Source: Moorena bouillonii PNG (GTDB lineage: Bacteria; Cyanobacteriota; Cyanobacteriia; Cyanobacteriales; Coleofasciculaceae). From it: a DNA stretch of 56,429 nt. The notes below the pieces were generated by a model. The model made no database searches. It worked only from the letters and a program-made list of their open reading frames with translations, and was not told the DNA's origin. The position numbers and the translations under genes were made by a program. This document shows, piece by piece, positions 1 through 8,862 of this stretch; within the stretch, counting starts at the first letter, position 1, and the number at the start of each line of letters is the position of its first letter. The stretch covers positions 4,085,884 to 4,142,312 of the forward strand of contig NZ_MKZS01000001.1 in assembly GCF_001942495.1 (NCBI RefSeq), in the 5' to 3' direction.

Positions 1-2900
1 CCCTGCCACTGTCTCTATTACCTCCTCAAAATCTTTAGCTTGATTAGGATTAATAGTAAACTCTCCCGGAGCTATCTGTTGATACCTTTCTCCCGCAAAT
101 ACTAAAGTACAAACCTCTCCTACTGAGCGGAGTAAGGTCGCTAACTGTTGCCCTACTCCCTGAGAGTCTGCCAGTATCAACCAACTCTTAGAATCATCAT
201 TCCTTTGTTCTAACTTCGTTTGAGAGCTTTTAGCTACAATTACCGTTTGTGCTGACAATGTTTCTGCCATTCCCTCCACTTCTGGCATAGTAACTACTTC
301 AGTAAAACCCGTTTCTCTCAAGACATGATGCCATTTTTCACGACTCAACAAAGGATAATCTGGTCGTAATTCATAATCCCTGAATTTCCACCATCCTTCT
401 AACAACCCAAATACTAAATCTACCCATAGTGTTTTAGCTGTTGCTTCAGATAACACCAACATTCCCCCATCTGCTAACAGTTCTCGCACATGAGATAACG
501 TCTGCTTCATATCTGTCGTTGCATGAAGTACATTAGCTGCAATAATTACATCATATTGATGAGCCTCAAATCCTTGAGTTGTCGGGTCTACTTCTATGTC
601 TAAAGTTTGATACTTTATGAACTTATAATCCCGGAATTTCTCTTGAGCTTTGGCTGTAAATAATGCCCCTATATCCGTGAATGTATATTCGGTTTGCTGA
701 GGATTTAGATGAGGTAGGATATAGCTTGTAGTCCCTCCTGTTCCCCCTCCTATTTCCAACAACCTGAGCCCCCGGCTTTTCGGTAATTTTTCTAGAGCTT
801 TGGTGATGGATTTTTCTACTATTGTGTTCATCACTTTCGCTACTGTTGAGTCTTCATAAAGTTGAGTCGCTGCTGTCAAATCTCCTTGGGGGAACACTAA
901 CTCTCCTGGGTCTATTGCTCCTCGTAATACCCCACTTAGTTTAGACCCACAACGAGAGAGTAGTGTCAATGCTGCTGTTTCTTCTGGATATTTCTTCTGT
1001 AAACTGCTGATTTTTTCCGTAGGCTTGACTTCAGGTAAGGTTTGTGCTACTTCCCACTGCTGATTCTTTGAGTTGAGTATTCCTGACTCTGTTAATATTT
1101 GCAGCAAACGCTTAAACAGTGGTCGATGGGTAGGAACTATACCTAATTTTTGGGCTGCTACATCAAATGCAAAGCTTTCTGTTGGTTTGTATGACCAACT
1201 CATTGACTGTAATGCTTGTACTATATAATCTCTGCTTAATTCTTCTAAGCTTGTTTCAAAAGACGCTGTTGTTTCATTATCTACTTGAGTTACTAATTCT
1301 GTCAGAGTTGGAGTTAATTTTTGGTTGATTTGTATAGGAGGTATGAGGAAATATGGTGGGAGTAGTTTACCTAAAATACCTTTGTTTCTCCACTCTACTT
1401 CATATAACCAATTTTCTATTGATTCGGTTTCTGTTCCCAGTAGGGTCTGTTTTGTTGCTAGTTTGACTTGTAAACCTTTGATGTTGGCAATTATTTCTCC
1501 TTCTGGAGTTACTATGGTGACAATAGTAGTCAAACTTTCTGGAGTTTCCACTTCTTGACTGGTTACTGATACATATGCCCATAGACTCAGCCCTGGATTC
1601 TTATATACTCTAAATTGTTCTATTCCTACTGGCAGATAAGTTTTGTCATTATCCGTTGCTGGCAGTGCATGAGACATTACTTGCAAGGCAGCATCTAATA
1701 GTGCTGGATGGAAATGATAGTCGTTTGTTTGTGTTATCAATTCTTCGGGGAGTTTGATATAACCTAATGCTTGGTTTGAACCTGACCACAATTCTTGGAT
1801 GCCTTGGAAGGTATTCCCGTAGTCTATCCCTACTTGTTGAAATTTTTGATAATGTTGTTTGACTTCTATTGTTTGATTGCATTCACTCTTGTATTTTTCT
1901 AGGTCAATTTTTGTCTGAGTAGGAGGGGTTGATTCTTTTCTGATTTTTCCTGTCGTGTGGAGTCCCCACTCCTGTTGTTCTGGTTGAGAAAATATTTGAA
2001 ACTTATAGCTTTGGTTATCTGTTGGGGTGAGTATGGTTTGGGCATTTGTCAATTCTCCTGTTGGTAGTATCCATCCTCTAGTTATGGTTAGGTCTTCTAT
2101 TACTATCTGGGATGTTTTTAATTGGTGATTTCCTGCTGCCATTGCTATTTCTAGGTAGCCTGTTGTGGGAAATAGTGCTTGATTAAATACTCGGTGATCC
2201 CTCAGATAGTTGGGTGAGTTTTCTCCTATTTGTGATGCAAATATTTTTTGTTCGCTTGCACAATTTAGCTTTTGACCTAATAGGGGATGGAGGTTTTCCC
2301 CTTGGGAAAATTGTCGTTGAGGCCAGAAGTTGTTGTTGGTTTCTATCCAATAACGTTCCCGTTGGAATGGATATGTGGGCAATGCTACTTTTTGACGACT
2401 ATAGTCGGAGTCAAATCCTGACCAATCTATTTTGACTCCTTTTACATACAATTGTCCTAAGCTCAATAGCATTTGTTGCCACTCATCCACTCCCGGACGT
2501 AATGAGGGCAACCATTCTCCCACACCTTCTGTTACACATTGCCTTCCCATTCCTAACAATATTGGTTTGGGTCCTATTTCCAGGAAGGTTTCATATCCTT
2601 GCTCTTCCAGAGTTTTCATACTCTGGGCAAATCTTACTGGTTGACGCACATGACTTACCCAATACTCAGCAGTGGTTATTTCTGCACCTACTTTAGTACC
2701 TGTAACATTTGATATTAGTGGTATTTTTGGTTCATTATAGGTGACCTGTTTGGCCACTGCTTCAAATTCTGTTAACATTGCTTCCATTAATGGGGAGTGG
2801 AAGCCATGGGATACTTGTAGTTGTTTTGTCTTAATTCCTTCTGATTCTAGGATAGCACAAATACTTGTTATGGCTCCACTCTCACCAGAAATTACTATAC
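1..2900. repeat. Near-identical copy of the DH-MT-KR stretch at 10488-13387
   Basis: This stretch repeats 10488-13387 at a constant offset of 10487 nt without indels. By eye, 1-1575 differs from its partner at only a handful of bases. Identity drops abruptly after about 1575, stays high to about 2340, and is clearly lower in the AT part. The sharp boundary suggests a gene-conversion tract rather than uniform old duplication. Confidence 0.9.
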
Positions 2901-5025
2901 TTTCCGGTCCGTTAACTGCTGCTATTGTTACTTGGGAAGTATATTCTTTTATAGCCTCTGTTACCTGAGATTCTGATGCCATTACCGATACCATCTCACC
3001 ACCAGAGGGTAACTGTTGCATCAATTTTCCTCGCATGGCTATTAGTTTGAGACCGTCTTCTAGACTGAATACTCCGGCAATGCAAGCTGCTACATATTCT
3101 CCTACACTGTGACCCATGACTACATTAGGTTTGATGCCCCATGAATCCCATAATTTAAAGAGGGCGTATTCCAGGGCAAATATAGCGGGTTGGGTGTAGG
3201 CTGTTTGGTCTAATACATTAGAACTTGACTTTTGTGCATCCTTAGGGTAGATTACTTCTAATAGAGGTACTTCCAGATAGGGTTGTAGAATTTGGTCACA
3301 TTCATCTAAAGCTTGACGAAAAGTCGGTGCTTGTTCATACAGTTGCCTTCCCATATTCACATACTGAGAACCTTGGCCTGTGAATAGGAAAGCGACATGA
3401 GGAACACTACTGTCAGTAGAAAATTCTTTTTGAAATACTCCTGCAACTTCCTCCCCAGCACCAAGGTTACTGAGTTGTGTTGCTAATTGTTGCTGGTCAG
3501 CAGCGATAAGAGCAAGACGATGGTTATGGTGTACTCGTCCACTATTGGCTGTATAACAAATATCTGCTAGTTGTGATTCTTGATTAGTTTCTAGGTAATT
3601 TTGATAACGACTGACTAACTCGTCGAGCGCTTTTTGAGTTTTAGCCGAGAGGGTTAATAAATGTAAGGGGCGCCGATAGGCATCTTCGCTTTTAACTAGT
3701 TTCGGTGCTTCTTCGAGAATGACATGGGCGTTAGTTCCACCCATCGCAAAGGAACTAACTCCAGCTCGGCGAGGCGTGCCATTGCTTTTCCATTCTGACA
3801 AAGTGGTATTGATGTAAAAGGGACTGTTGGCAAAATCAATTTGGGGATTGGGTTTTTCAAAGTTCAGGCTAGGAGGAATTAATTTGTGATTGAGAGCCAA
3901 TGTTGTTTTAATCAGTCCCATTACTCCTGCTGCTGCCTCTAAATGCCCAACATTAGTTTTCACTGAACCCACAGCACAAAAGCCTTGTTTTTGGGTACTT
4001 TGCTGAAAAGCTTTGGTCAAAGCTTCAATTTCAATCGGATCTCCTATTTCTGTCCCCGTGCCATGAGCTTCTATATATGTGATCGTATCTGCGTTTACCC
4101 CAGCCACAGCCTGAGCTTCTGAAATAACAGCTGCTTGACCTACCACACTAGGTGCAGTGTAGCCAACTTTTAAAGAGCCATCGTTATTAATGGCTGAACC
4201 CTTGATTACTGCATATATATAATCCCTATCTGCAATTGCATCTTCGAGTCCCTTGAGTAGTACAATACCTAGACCAGGATTAAATATTGTGCCCCTAGCT
4301 TGAGCGTCAAAGGCTCGGCAGTGACCATCAGGGGAAGTAATCATCCCGTCCTGATACAAATATCCTACTGTTTGAGGAATACGGATGCAGACACCACCAA
4401 CAAGAGCCATATCGCATTCCCCATTGAGTATACTTTGGCAGGCCAAATGAACTGCTACTAATGAACTCGAACAAGCCGTTTGTACCCCAATCGCTGGTCC
4501 TTTTAGATTCAGCTTGTAAGCAACGCGCGTTGCAAAGTAATCTAGGTTATTTGATAGATATTGTTGTAATAATAAGCTAGGGTTCAAGCTCTCTTGACGA
4601 CGACCTTGCAATAAATAACTACTCTGGATCATGCTAGCATAAACCCCGATAGCACCTTCATAGGTATATGGATTATAACCAGCCTTCTCTACTACTTCCC
4701 AAGCACATTCAAGAAATAGCCTTTGTTGCGGATCTAGTTCTTCAGCCTCTTTAGTACTACAGTTAAAGAAACCAGCATCAAACATATCTATGTTAGGAAG
4801 AATGCTGCCAACCCTGACGTAGTTAGGATTATTGATTAGCTCTTTTTCTACCCCAGAGTTGAGCAATTCTTGTTCTGAAAAAAAGGATAAGGATATTGAC
4901 TCAACTCCATCTCGAATATTTTGCCAAAACTGTTCAATATCTTTTGCTCCTGGACAACGCCCAGACATTCCAATTATTGCTATATCCTGATTATCGTTCA
5001 GGTTTTCTTCTAAGTGATTCATCAT
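1..5025 (-). CDS. Type I PKS, KS-AT-DH-MT-(KR...), 3' end outside window
   Basis: Polyketide synthase module that should extend the cysteine/thiazoline intermediate with malonyl-CoA and C-methylate it. I translated it directly; it stays open to the left edge, so the product is partial (about 1675 codons seen). It starts at ATG 5025, 6 nt after an AAGGAGA ribosome site (5032-5038); a second ATG follows at 5022. Domains: KS ~15-440 (TACSSSL ~183, EAHGTGT, NVGH); AT ~530-850 (GHSVGEY ~638, HGFH ~742, malonyl type); DH ~920-1200 (HRVFNQALFP, so Gly of HxxxGxxxxP is Asn); C-methyltransferase ~1290-1575; start of KR at the edge. In the paralogous module the rest is KR-ACP. The KS has QTACSSSL instead of the usual DTACSSSL. 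The N-terminus is acidic and may dock on the basic tail of the upstream NRPS. In an apratoxin-type pathway this builds the methylated enoyl unit after cysteine. Confidence 0.93.
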   Translation of the reverse strand, partial: MMNHLEENLNDNQDIAIIGMSGRCPGAKDIEQFWQNIRDGVESISLSFFSEQELLNSGVEKELINNPNYVRVGSILPNIDMFDAGFFNCSTKEAEELDPQQRLFLECAWEVVEKAGYNPYTYEGAIGVYASMIQSSYLLQGRRQESLNPSLLLQQYLSNNLDYFATRVAYKLNLKGPAIGVQTACSSSLVAVHLACQSILNGECDMALVGGVCIRIPQTVGYLYQDGMITSPDGHCRAFDAQARGTIFNPGLGIVLLKGLEDAIADRDYIYAVIKGSAINNDGSLKVGYTAPSVVGQAAVISEAQAVAGVNADTITYIEAHGTGTEIGDPIEIEALTKAFQQSTQKQGFCAVGSVKTNVGHLEAAAGVMGLIKTTLALNHKLIPPSLNFEKPNPQIDFANSPFYINTTLSEWKSNGTPRRAGVSSFAMGGTNAHVILEEAPKLVKSEDAYRRPLHLLTLSAKTQKALDELVSRYQNYLETNQESQLADICYTANSGRVHHNHRLALIAADQQQLATQLSNLGAGEEVAGVFQKEFSTDSSVPHVAFLFTGQGSQYVNMGRQLYEQAPTFRQALDECDQILQPYLEVPLLEVIYPKDAQKSSSNVLDQTAYTQPAIFALEYALFKLWDSWGIKPNVVMGHSVGEYVAACIAGVFSLEDGLKLIAMRGKLMQQLPSGGEMVSVMASESQVTEAIKEYTSQVTIAAVNGPESIVISGESGAITSICAILESEGIKTKQLQVSHGFHSPLMEAMLTEFEAVAKQVTYNEPKIPLISNVTGTKVGAEITTAEYWVSHVRQPVRFAQSMKTLEEQGYETFLEIGPKPILLGMGRQCVTEGVGEWLPSLRPGVDEWQQMLLSLGQLYVKGVKIDWSGFDSDYSRQKVALPTYPFQRERYWIETNNNFWPQRQFSQGENLHPLLGQKLNCASEQKIFASQIGENSPNYLRDHRVFNQALFPTTGYLEIAMAAGNHQLKTSQIVIEDLTITRGWILPTGELTNAQTILTPTDNQSYKFQIFSQPEQQEWGLHTTGKIRKESTPPTQTKIDLEKYKSECNQTIEVKQHYQKFQQVGIDYGNTFQGIQELWSGSNQALGYIKLPEELITQTNDYHFHPALLDAALQVMSHALPATDNDKTYLPVGIEQFRVYKNPGLSLWAYVSVTSQEVETPESLTTIVTIVTPEGEIIANIKGLQVKLATKQTLLGTETESIENWLYEVEWRNKGILGKLLPPYFLIPPIQINQKLTPTLTELVTQVDNETTASFETSLEELSRDYIVQALQSMSWSYKPTESFAFDVAAQKLGIVPTHRPLFKRLLQILTESGILNSKNQQWEVAQTLPEVKPTEKISSLQKKYPEETAALTLLSRCGSKLSGVLRGAIDPGELVFPQGDLTAATQLYEDSTVAKVMNTIVEKSITKALEKLPKSRGLRLLEIGGGTGGTTSYILPHLNPQQTEYTFTDIGALFTAKAQEKFRDYKFIKYQTLDIEVDPTTQGFEAHQYDVIIAANVLHATTDMKQTLSHVRELLADGGMLVLSEATAKTLWVDLVFGLLEGWWKFRDYELRPDYPLLSREKWHHVLRETGFTEVVTMPEVEGMAETLSAQTVIVAKSSQTKLEQRNDDSKSWLILADSQGVGQQLATLLRSVGEVCTLVFAGERYQQIAPGEFTINPNQAKDFEEVIETVAG

Positions 5026-5044
5026 TATCAGTCTCCTTAATAAC

Positions 5045-5305
5045 TTTGTCTAAAATTGCCACTTTAATTTTCTAGTATAGCACTACGCAAATAGGTTAGG
5101 ACACTTCTAAATTCTCAAACTCAGTCAGGGATTACTTCTGACTTCTGACTTCTGACTTCTGACTTGCGCGTAGCGCTATAATACCTTAGTTTGGATCGCT
5201 CATACCCAGGATTTTTTTTCCAGTTTCTGATGATTTACCAAAAGGAATAAGGGGTAGGGTCGGTAAATAGGTCTACTCTCTTCGGTTCTATCCCCAGTGT
5301 TTATT
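5045..5305 (-). pseudogene. Vestigial copy of the NRPS 3' end (PCP C-terminus and tail)
   Basis: The spacer between the NRPS and the last PKS is a decayed copy of the NRPS 3' end. 5048-5085 matches 5352-5388, and 5180-5305 matches 5384-5520. Shared runs include GATCGCTCAT and GTAAATAGGTC, with several small gaps. A block of about 95 nt (5086-5178) interrupts the copy; it contains a TCTGACT heptamer array and a GCGTAGCGCTATAATA segment. No reading frame survives. It is either a remnant of a lost PCP or NRPS end, or a tandem duplication of the gene end. Confidence 0.65.
5132..5165. repeat. Heptamer array, unit ACTTCTG
   Basis: Four to five tandem copies of ACTTCTG. The same heptamer array occurs inside the bimodular PKS gene at 23591-23623. 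Confidence 0.85.
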
Positions 5306-5331
5306 GTAGCATATAATCCTGCGCAAAAAAA

Positions 5332-8300
5332 TTATTTCTTGTGGCGTATACTTTTTCTAAAATTGCCCCTTTTTTTCCTAGCAATACCTTTTTTAGATCG
5401 CTCATCTCCACGATTTTTGATAGTTCCTGATGACCTATCAATCTGATCCAGATATTGACTTAAGGAATTTACAGTAGGGTTAGTAAATAGGTCAACTACT
5501 TTCAGTTCTATGCCCAATAGTTCTTGCAATTTGCTATGCACTCGGATAGCATGTACAGAATTGCCCCCTATATCAAATAAATTGTCGTGAATTCCGACTT
5601 TTTCCATCTGAAGAACCTCTCGCCAAACAGCAGCAATTTGTTGCTCTATTTTTGTTTGAGGTAGTATGTATTCAGTTGTGGTCATAGTTTCTACTTGAGG
5701 TTCTGGCAATCGTTTACGGTCTATTTTGCCATTAGCAGTTAGTGGGAAAGCTTCCAAAATAACATACTTAGAAGGAATCATATACTCTGGTAGTTTTTGC
5801 CTTAGGTACTTACGCAACTGTTGAGAACAAGAATTTAATTCCTGATCAAGTTGGCTAATTTTATCTTGTTCTTCTATCTGATTTTCAGTAGTAATAGGCT
5901 GTTGCTTTAGCACAGCATAAGCAATTAAACGTTTGTTTTGTTCTGAATCTCCTATAGTAGTAACAATTGCTTCCTTCATTCCCGGAAATTGCTTTAATGC
6001 TGCTTCAATTTCTCCCAGTTCAACACGATAACCATTGATTTTTACTTGGAAGTCCTCTCTACCTAAAAACTCAATATTACCATCAGGTAAATATCTTCCT
6101 AAATCTCCTGTTTTGTATAATCTCTCTTGAGTAACTGGGTGGGTAATAAAGCTAGCTTTGGTTTTTTCCTCATTTTTCCAATATCCCTTAGCTAATCCTA
6201 CACCTCCAATATAAAGTTGTCCAGGTACCCAAACTGGTCTAGCTTCCATCAATTCATTGAGTACATAGAAACGTTGATTCAACAGGGGTTTACCGTAGGG
6301 AATACTCTTCCAATTAGGATCAACCTTTTCAATCTTATAACCAATTGACCAGATTGATGCTTCTGTTGCTCCACCTAAACTCATAACTTGAACATTAGGC
6401 CACAGAGACTGGATTTTTTCTGGTAAGTCTACTGGTAACCAATCCCCACTCAGCATAACCACTCGCAAACCCTCTACTGGCACTCTTGAAGTTCCGAATA
6501 AATGTTCTACCAACATCTGCATCAAAGGAGGAACTGAGTTCCATAAAGTCACTTGATGGGTTTCAATTAATTCTATCCAGCAAGCAGGGTCTTTGGCTGC
6601 TTCTGGCGGTGGCATCACTATAGTTCCTCCTGCTCCTAGCACGCCGAAGATGTCGTATACTGATAGGTCAAAGTTCAAATTTGCTAAGGCCAATACCCTG
6701 TCTGATGCTCTGACTTCAAACCGTTGATTAATGTCTAGGATTGTATTTACAGCTCCCCGATGATCGATCATTACACCCTTGGGTAAACCTGTAGAACCGG
6801 AAGTGTAAATCACATAGGCTAAATCTTCTGGAGTTTGTACTGGTTCTAAGGGAGTCGGATTTTCTACTGCTAGCTCTTCACTATCTACAGACCAGCAGTT
6901 AATTCCCTCAGGCCAACTCAGGGACTGTTTGAGGTGAGTTTGAGTCAATACTTGTTTGACTTCTGCTTGCTCAAGTAGATACCACTGGCGTTCCTGAGGT
7001 AGTGCAGGGTCTATCGGTAGGTAAGCTCCACCAGACATCAAGATACCCAATACCCCTACTACCTGTTCCCAACCTTTTTCCATGACTACGGCTACTAGCT
7101 CATTCGGTTTGACTTCTAATTTACGTAATCCATCTCCTAATTGATGAGACCGTTGATACAGTTCTTCATAAGTTAGGCTTTTCTGGGGACTAATCACAGC
7201 TATCTCTTGACCTTGAACTTTTACTTTCTCAACAAACAAGCCATGCAAGAGCCCTTCAGGCAAAGATTGAGTGGTCTGATTTACTTGTGCTTGTAGTGCT
7301 AGCTGGGCAGTTGGTAATAATTGGAAGTAAGTTTCCATCCAAGGTTCGTCCGAGGTAGCTAGCTGCTGAAGCAAATCACAATAAGCCTCAAACATTTTAT
7401 CTATTAAACCTTCCGGGAATAGCGCTTCAACGGCATACCAATTAAAGATCAATGCTCCGTTTTTCTCAGCGACTACATTATCCAGCCACACTTGAGGTGT
7501 TGTACCTACTTTATACACTTCCTCTCCGAATTCGTCCAAACCAAGTCTTCTTCCCAACCTTTCATCAACTAGATACTCGAAGCCTAACATGCTAGTAAAC
7601 ACCACCCCCATTGGTTGACTACGCCCTCGGCGATGTAACTCTCGCTGCACTTCTACTCCATTGATATACCGATGTTCTAAATCTACCCAGAGCAGTTTTT
7701 GCAACTTTTGAGCACGACTAATAAATGGAACTGCTTGTGAGTGATCCACCGCCAGCAAAATATTCGAGGTGAAATCACCCAAAAGCTCATTAACCTGAGG
7801 GTGTAAGGGCAGACGGTTAAATATAGTCAGGTTGATAGTAAACTTTGGACTTTTACTCCAGTAATTTAATATATAGGCAAAAGCACTTAACAATACCCCT
7901 GATGGGCTTAAATCTGCTTTCCGGGCCTTGTGTTTTAACTGTTGCCAATTCGTCGTAGATAGTCCAGCTGTGTGAGTCTTGAAGCGAGGGTTGGTGATTG
8001 CAGATGTTATTTTCGCTTGGGGCATTTCTGGTGCCGGAGGTAGCTCATCGAGGCGGTTGAACCAATATTGCTGAGAACGGAGATACTGAGGACTATCTTT
8101 GAGTGCCAATTCTGCTAGCACATAGTCTCGGAACGAGATTTCCGTTGCTGGTAGTTCACTCTCTGGCTCCTTGTACAGTTGCGCCCACTGCTCAAATAAC
8201 ATATAGAAACTCAAGCCATCCAAGATCAACATATCGATGTCGATATACAAACGGCACCATTGTTCATTCAAACGGGCAGCCCGTAAATCAAACAAAGGCC

Positions 8301-8862
8301 ACTGGTTTGTTGGTAACACCTGATGGGACATCTGATTGCGAATATTCTCTAGCTCTGAAGCAATTGTTTGAGGAGACTCTCCGGACAAATCCAAAACTTC
8401 AATTTCATAGGGAGGCACTTGCTCGAGTATTTGCTGGTTGCCGTCCGCTAAAACTACCATCCGCATCATTTCATTGTGCTCAATTAATTGCCTCCAGGCT
8501 TGGTTGACGCGTTCCAAATTTAAGTTTTCACAATCTAATTCTATGTATACATGGGTCGCAATATTGCCTAAATTAAAGAATCCATTGCGACCTATCCAAT
8601 AAGCTTGTTGGATTGCATTCAATGGAAATGGTTGATACCTTTCCTCTGGAGCCGGAATCAGGGTCGGCCAACTAGATGTGGCAGTGATATTACTACTCTT
8701 TTGCCGAAGTAAACTGACTAATTCAAGTTTATTTTGGGATAATAAATCGCGAATTTCTTTGGTTAACGTTCCCTTGGGAGCACTAATTTTTAACTCATCA
8801 CCTTCCGTCCATAATTTAATGTTTTGGCTAGAGATTTGAGATAGAATTTCGGTCAGTTTCAT
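5332..8862 (-). CDS. NRPS: TubC docking-heterocyclization-adenylation(Cys)-PCP
   Basis: Nonribosomal peptide synthetase module of 1176 aa that should load cysteine, condense it with the polyketide chain and cyclise it to a thiazoline. Domains: TubC-type N-terminal docking domain 1-55 (KLWTEGDELKISAPKGTLT); Cy domain ~70-510 with the heterocyclization signature DMLILDGLS (DxxxxDxxS, ~212) in place of HHxxxDG; A domain ~535-1040 (YTSGSTGLPKG ~687, GGATEASIWS ~833, KTGDLGRY, NGKIDRK); PCP ~1065-1140 (GGNSVHAI). Pocket regions (FDLSVYDIFG, LWNSVPP, MLSGDWLP) are those of cysteine-activating domains, although I did not derive the full code. No oxidase is present, so thiazoline rather than thiazole is expected. 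The ATG overlaps the upstream stop by 4 nt (ATGA), implying translational coupling. The last ~30 residues are strongly basic. Confidence 0.93.
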   Translation of the reverse strand: MKLTEILSQISSQNIKLWTEGDELKISAPKGTLTKEIRDLLSQNKLELVSLLRQKSSNITATSSWPTLIPAPEERYQPFPLNAIQQAYWIGRNGFFNLGNIATHVYIELDCENLNLERVNQAWRQLIEHNEMMRMVVLADGNQQILEQVPPYEIEVLDLSGESPQTIASELENIRNQMSHQVLPTNQWPLFDLRAARLNEQWCRLYIDIDMLILDGLSFYMLFEQWAQLYKEPESELPATEISFRDYVLAELALKDSPQYLRSQQYWFNRLDELPPAPEMPQAKITSAITNPRFKTHTAGLSTTNWQQLKHKARKADLSPSGVLLSAFAYILNYWSKSPKFTINLTIFNRLPLHPQVNELLGDFTSNILLAVDHSQAVPFISRAQKLQKLLWVDLEHRYINGVEVQRELHRRGRSQPMGVVFTSMLGFEYLVDERLGRRLGLDEFGEEVYKVGTTPQVWLDNVVAEKNGALIFNWYAVEALFPEGLIDKMFEAYCDLLQQLATSDEPWMETYFQLLPTAQLALQAQVNQTTQSLPEGLLHGLFVEKVKVQGQEIAVISPQKSLTYEELYQRSHQLGDGLRKLEVKPNELVAVVMEKGWEQVVGVLGILMSGGAYLPIDPALPQERQWYLLEQAEVKQVLTQTHLKQSLSWPEGINCWSVDSEELAVENPTPLEPVQTPEDLAYVIYTSGSTGLPKGVMIDHRGAVNTILDINQRFEVRASDRVLALANLNFDLSVYDIFGVLGAGGTIVMPPPEAAKDPACWIELIETHQVTLWNSVPPLMQMLVEHLFGTSRVPVEGLRVVMLSGDWLPVDLPEKIQSLWPNVQVMSLGGATEASIWSIGYKIEKVDPNWKSIPYGKPLLNQRFYVLNELMEARPVWVPGQLYIGGVGLAKGYWKNEEKTKASFITHPVTQERLYKTGDLGRYLPDGNIEFLGREDFQVKINGYRVELGEIEAALKQFPGMKEAIVTTIGDSEQNKRLIAYAVLKQQPITTENQIEEQDKISQLDQELNSCSQQLRKYLRQKLPEYMIPSKYVILEAFPLTANGKIDRKRLPEPQVETMTTTEYILPQTKIEQQIAAVWREVLQMEKVGIHDNLFDIGGNSVHAIRVHSKLQELLGIELKVVDLFTNPTVNSLSQYLDQIDRSSGTIKNRGDERSKKGIARKKRGNFRKSIRHKK

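Noticed and set aside
1325-2968. Several plus-strand frames opposite the PKS genes
   Set aside because: They are mirror frames of DH, methyltransferase and AT coding sequence and recur identically in the duplicated copy at 11812-13455.
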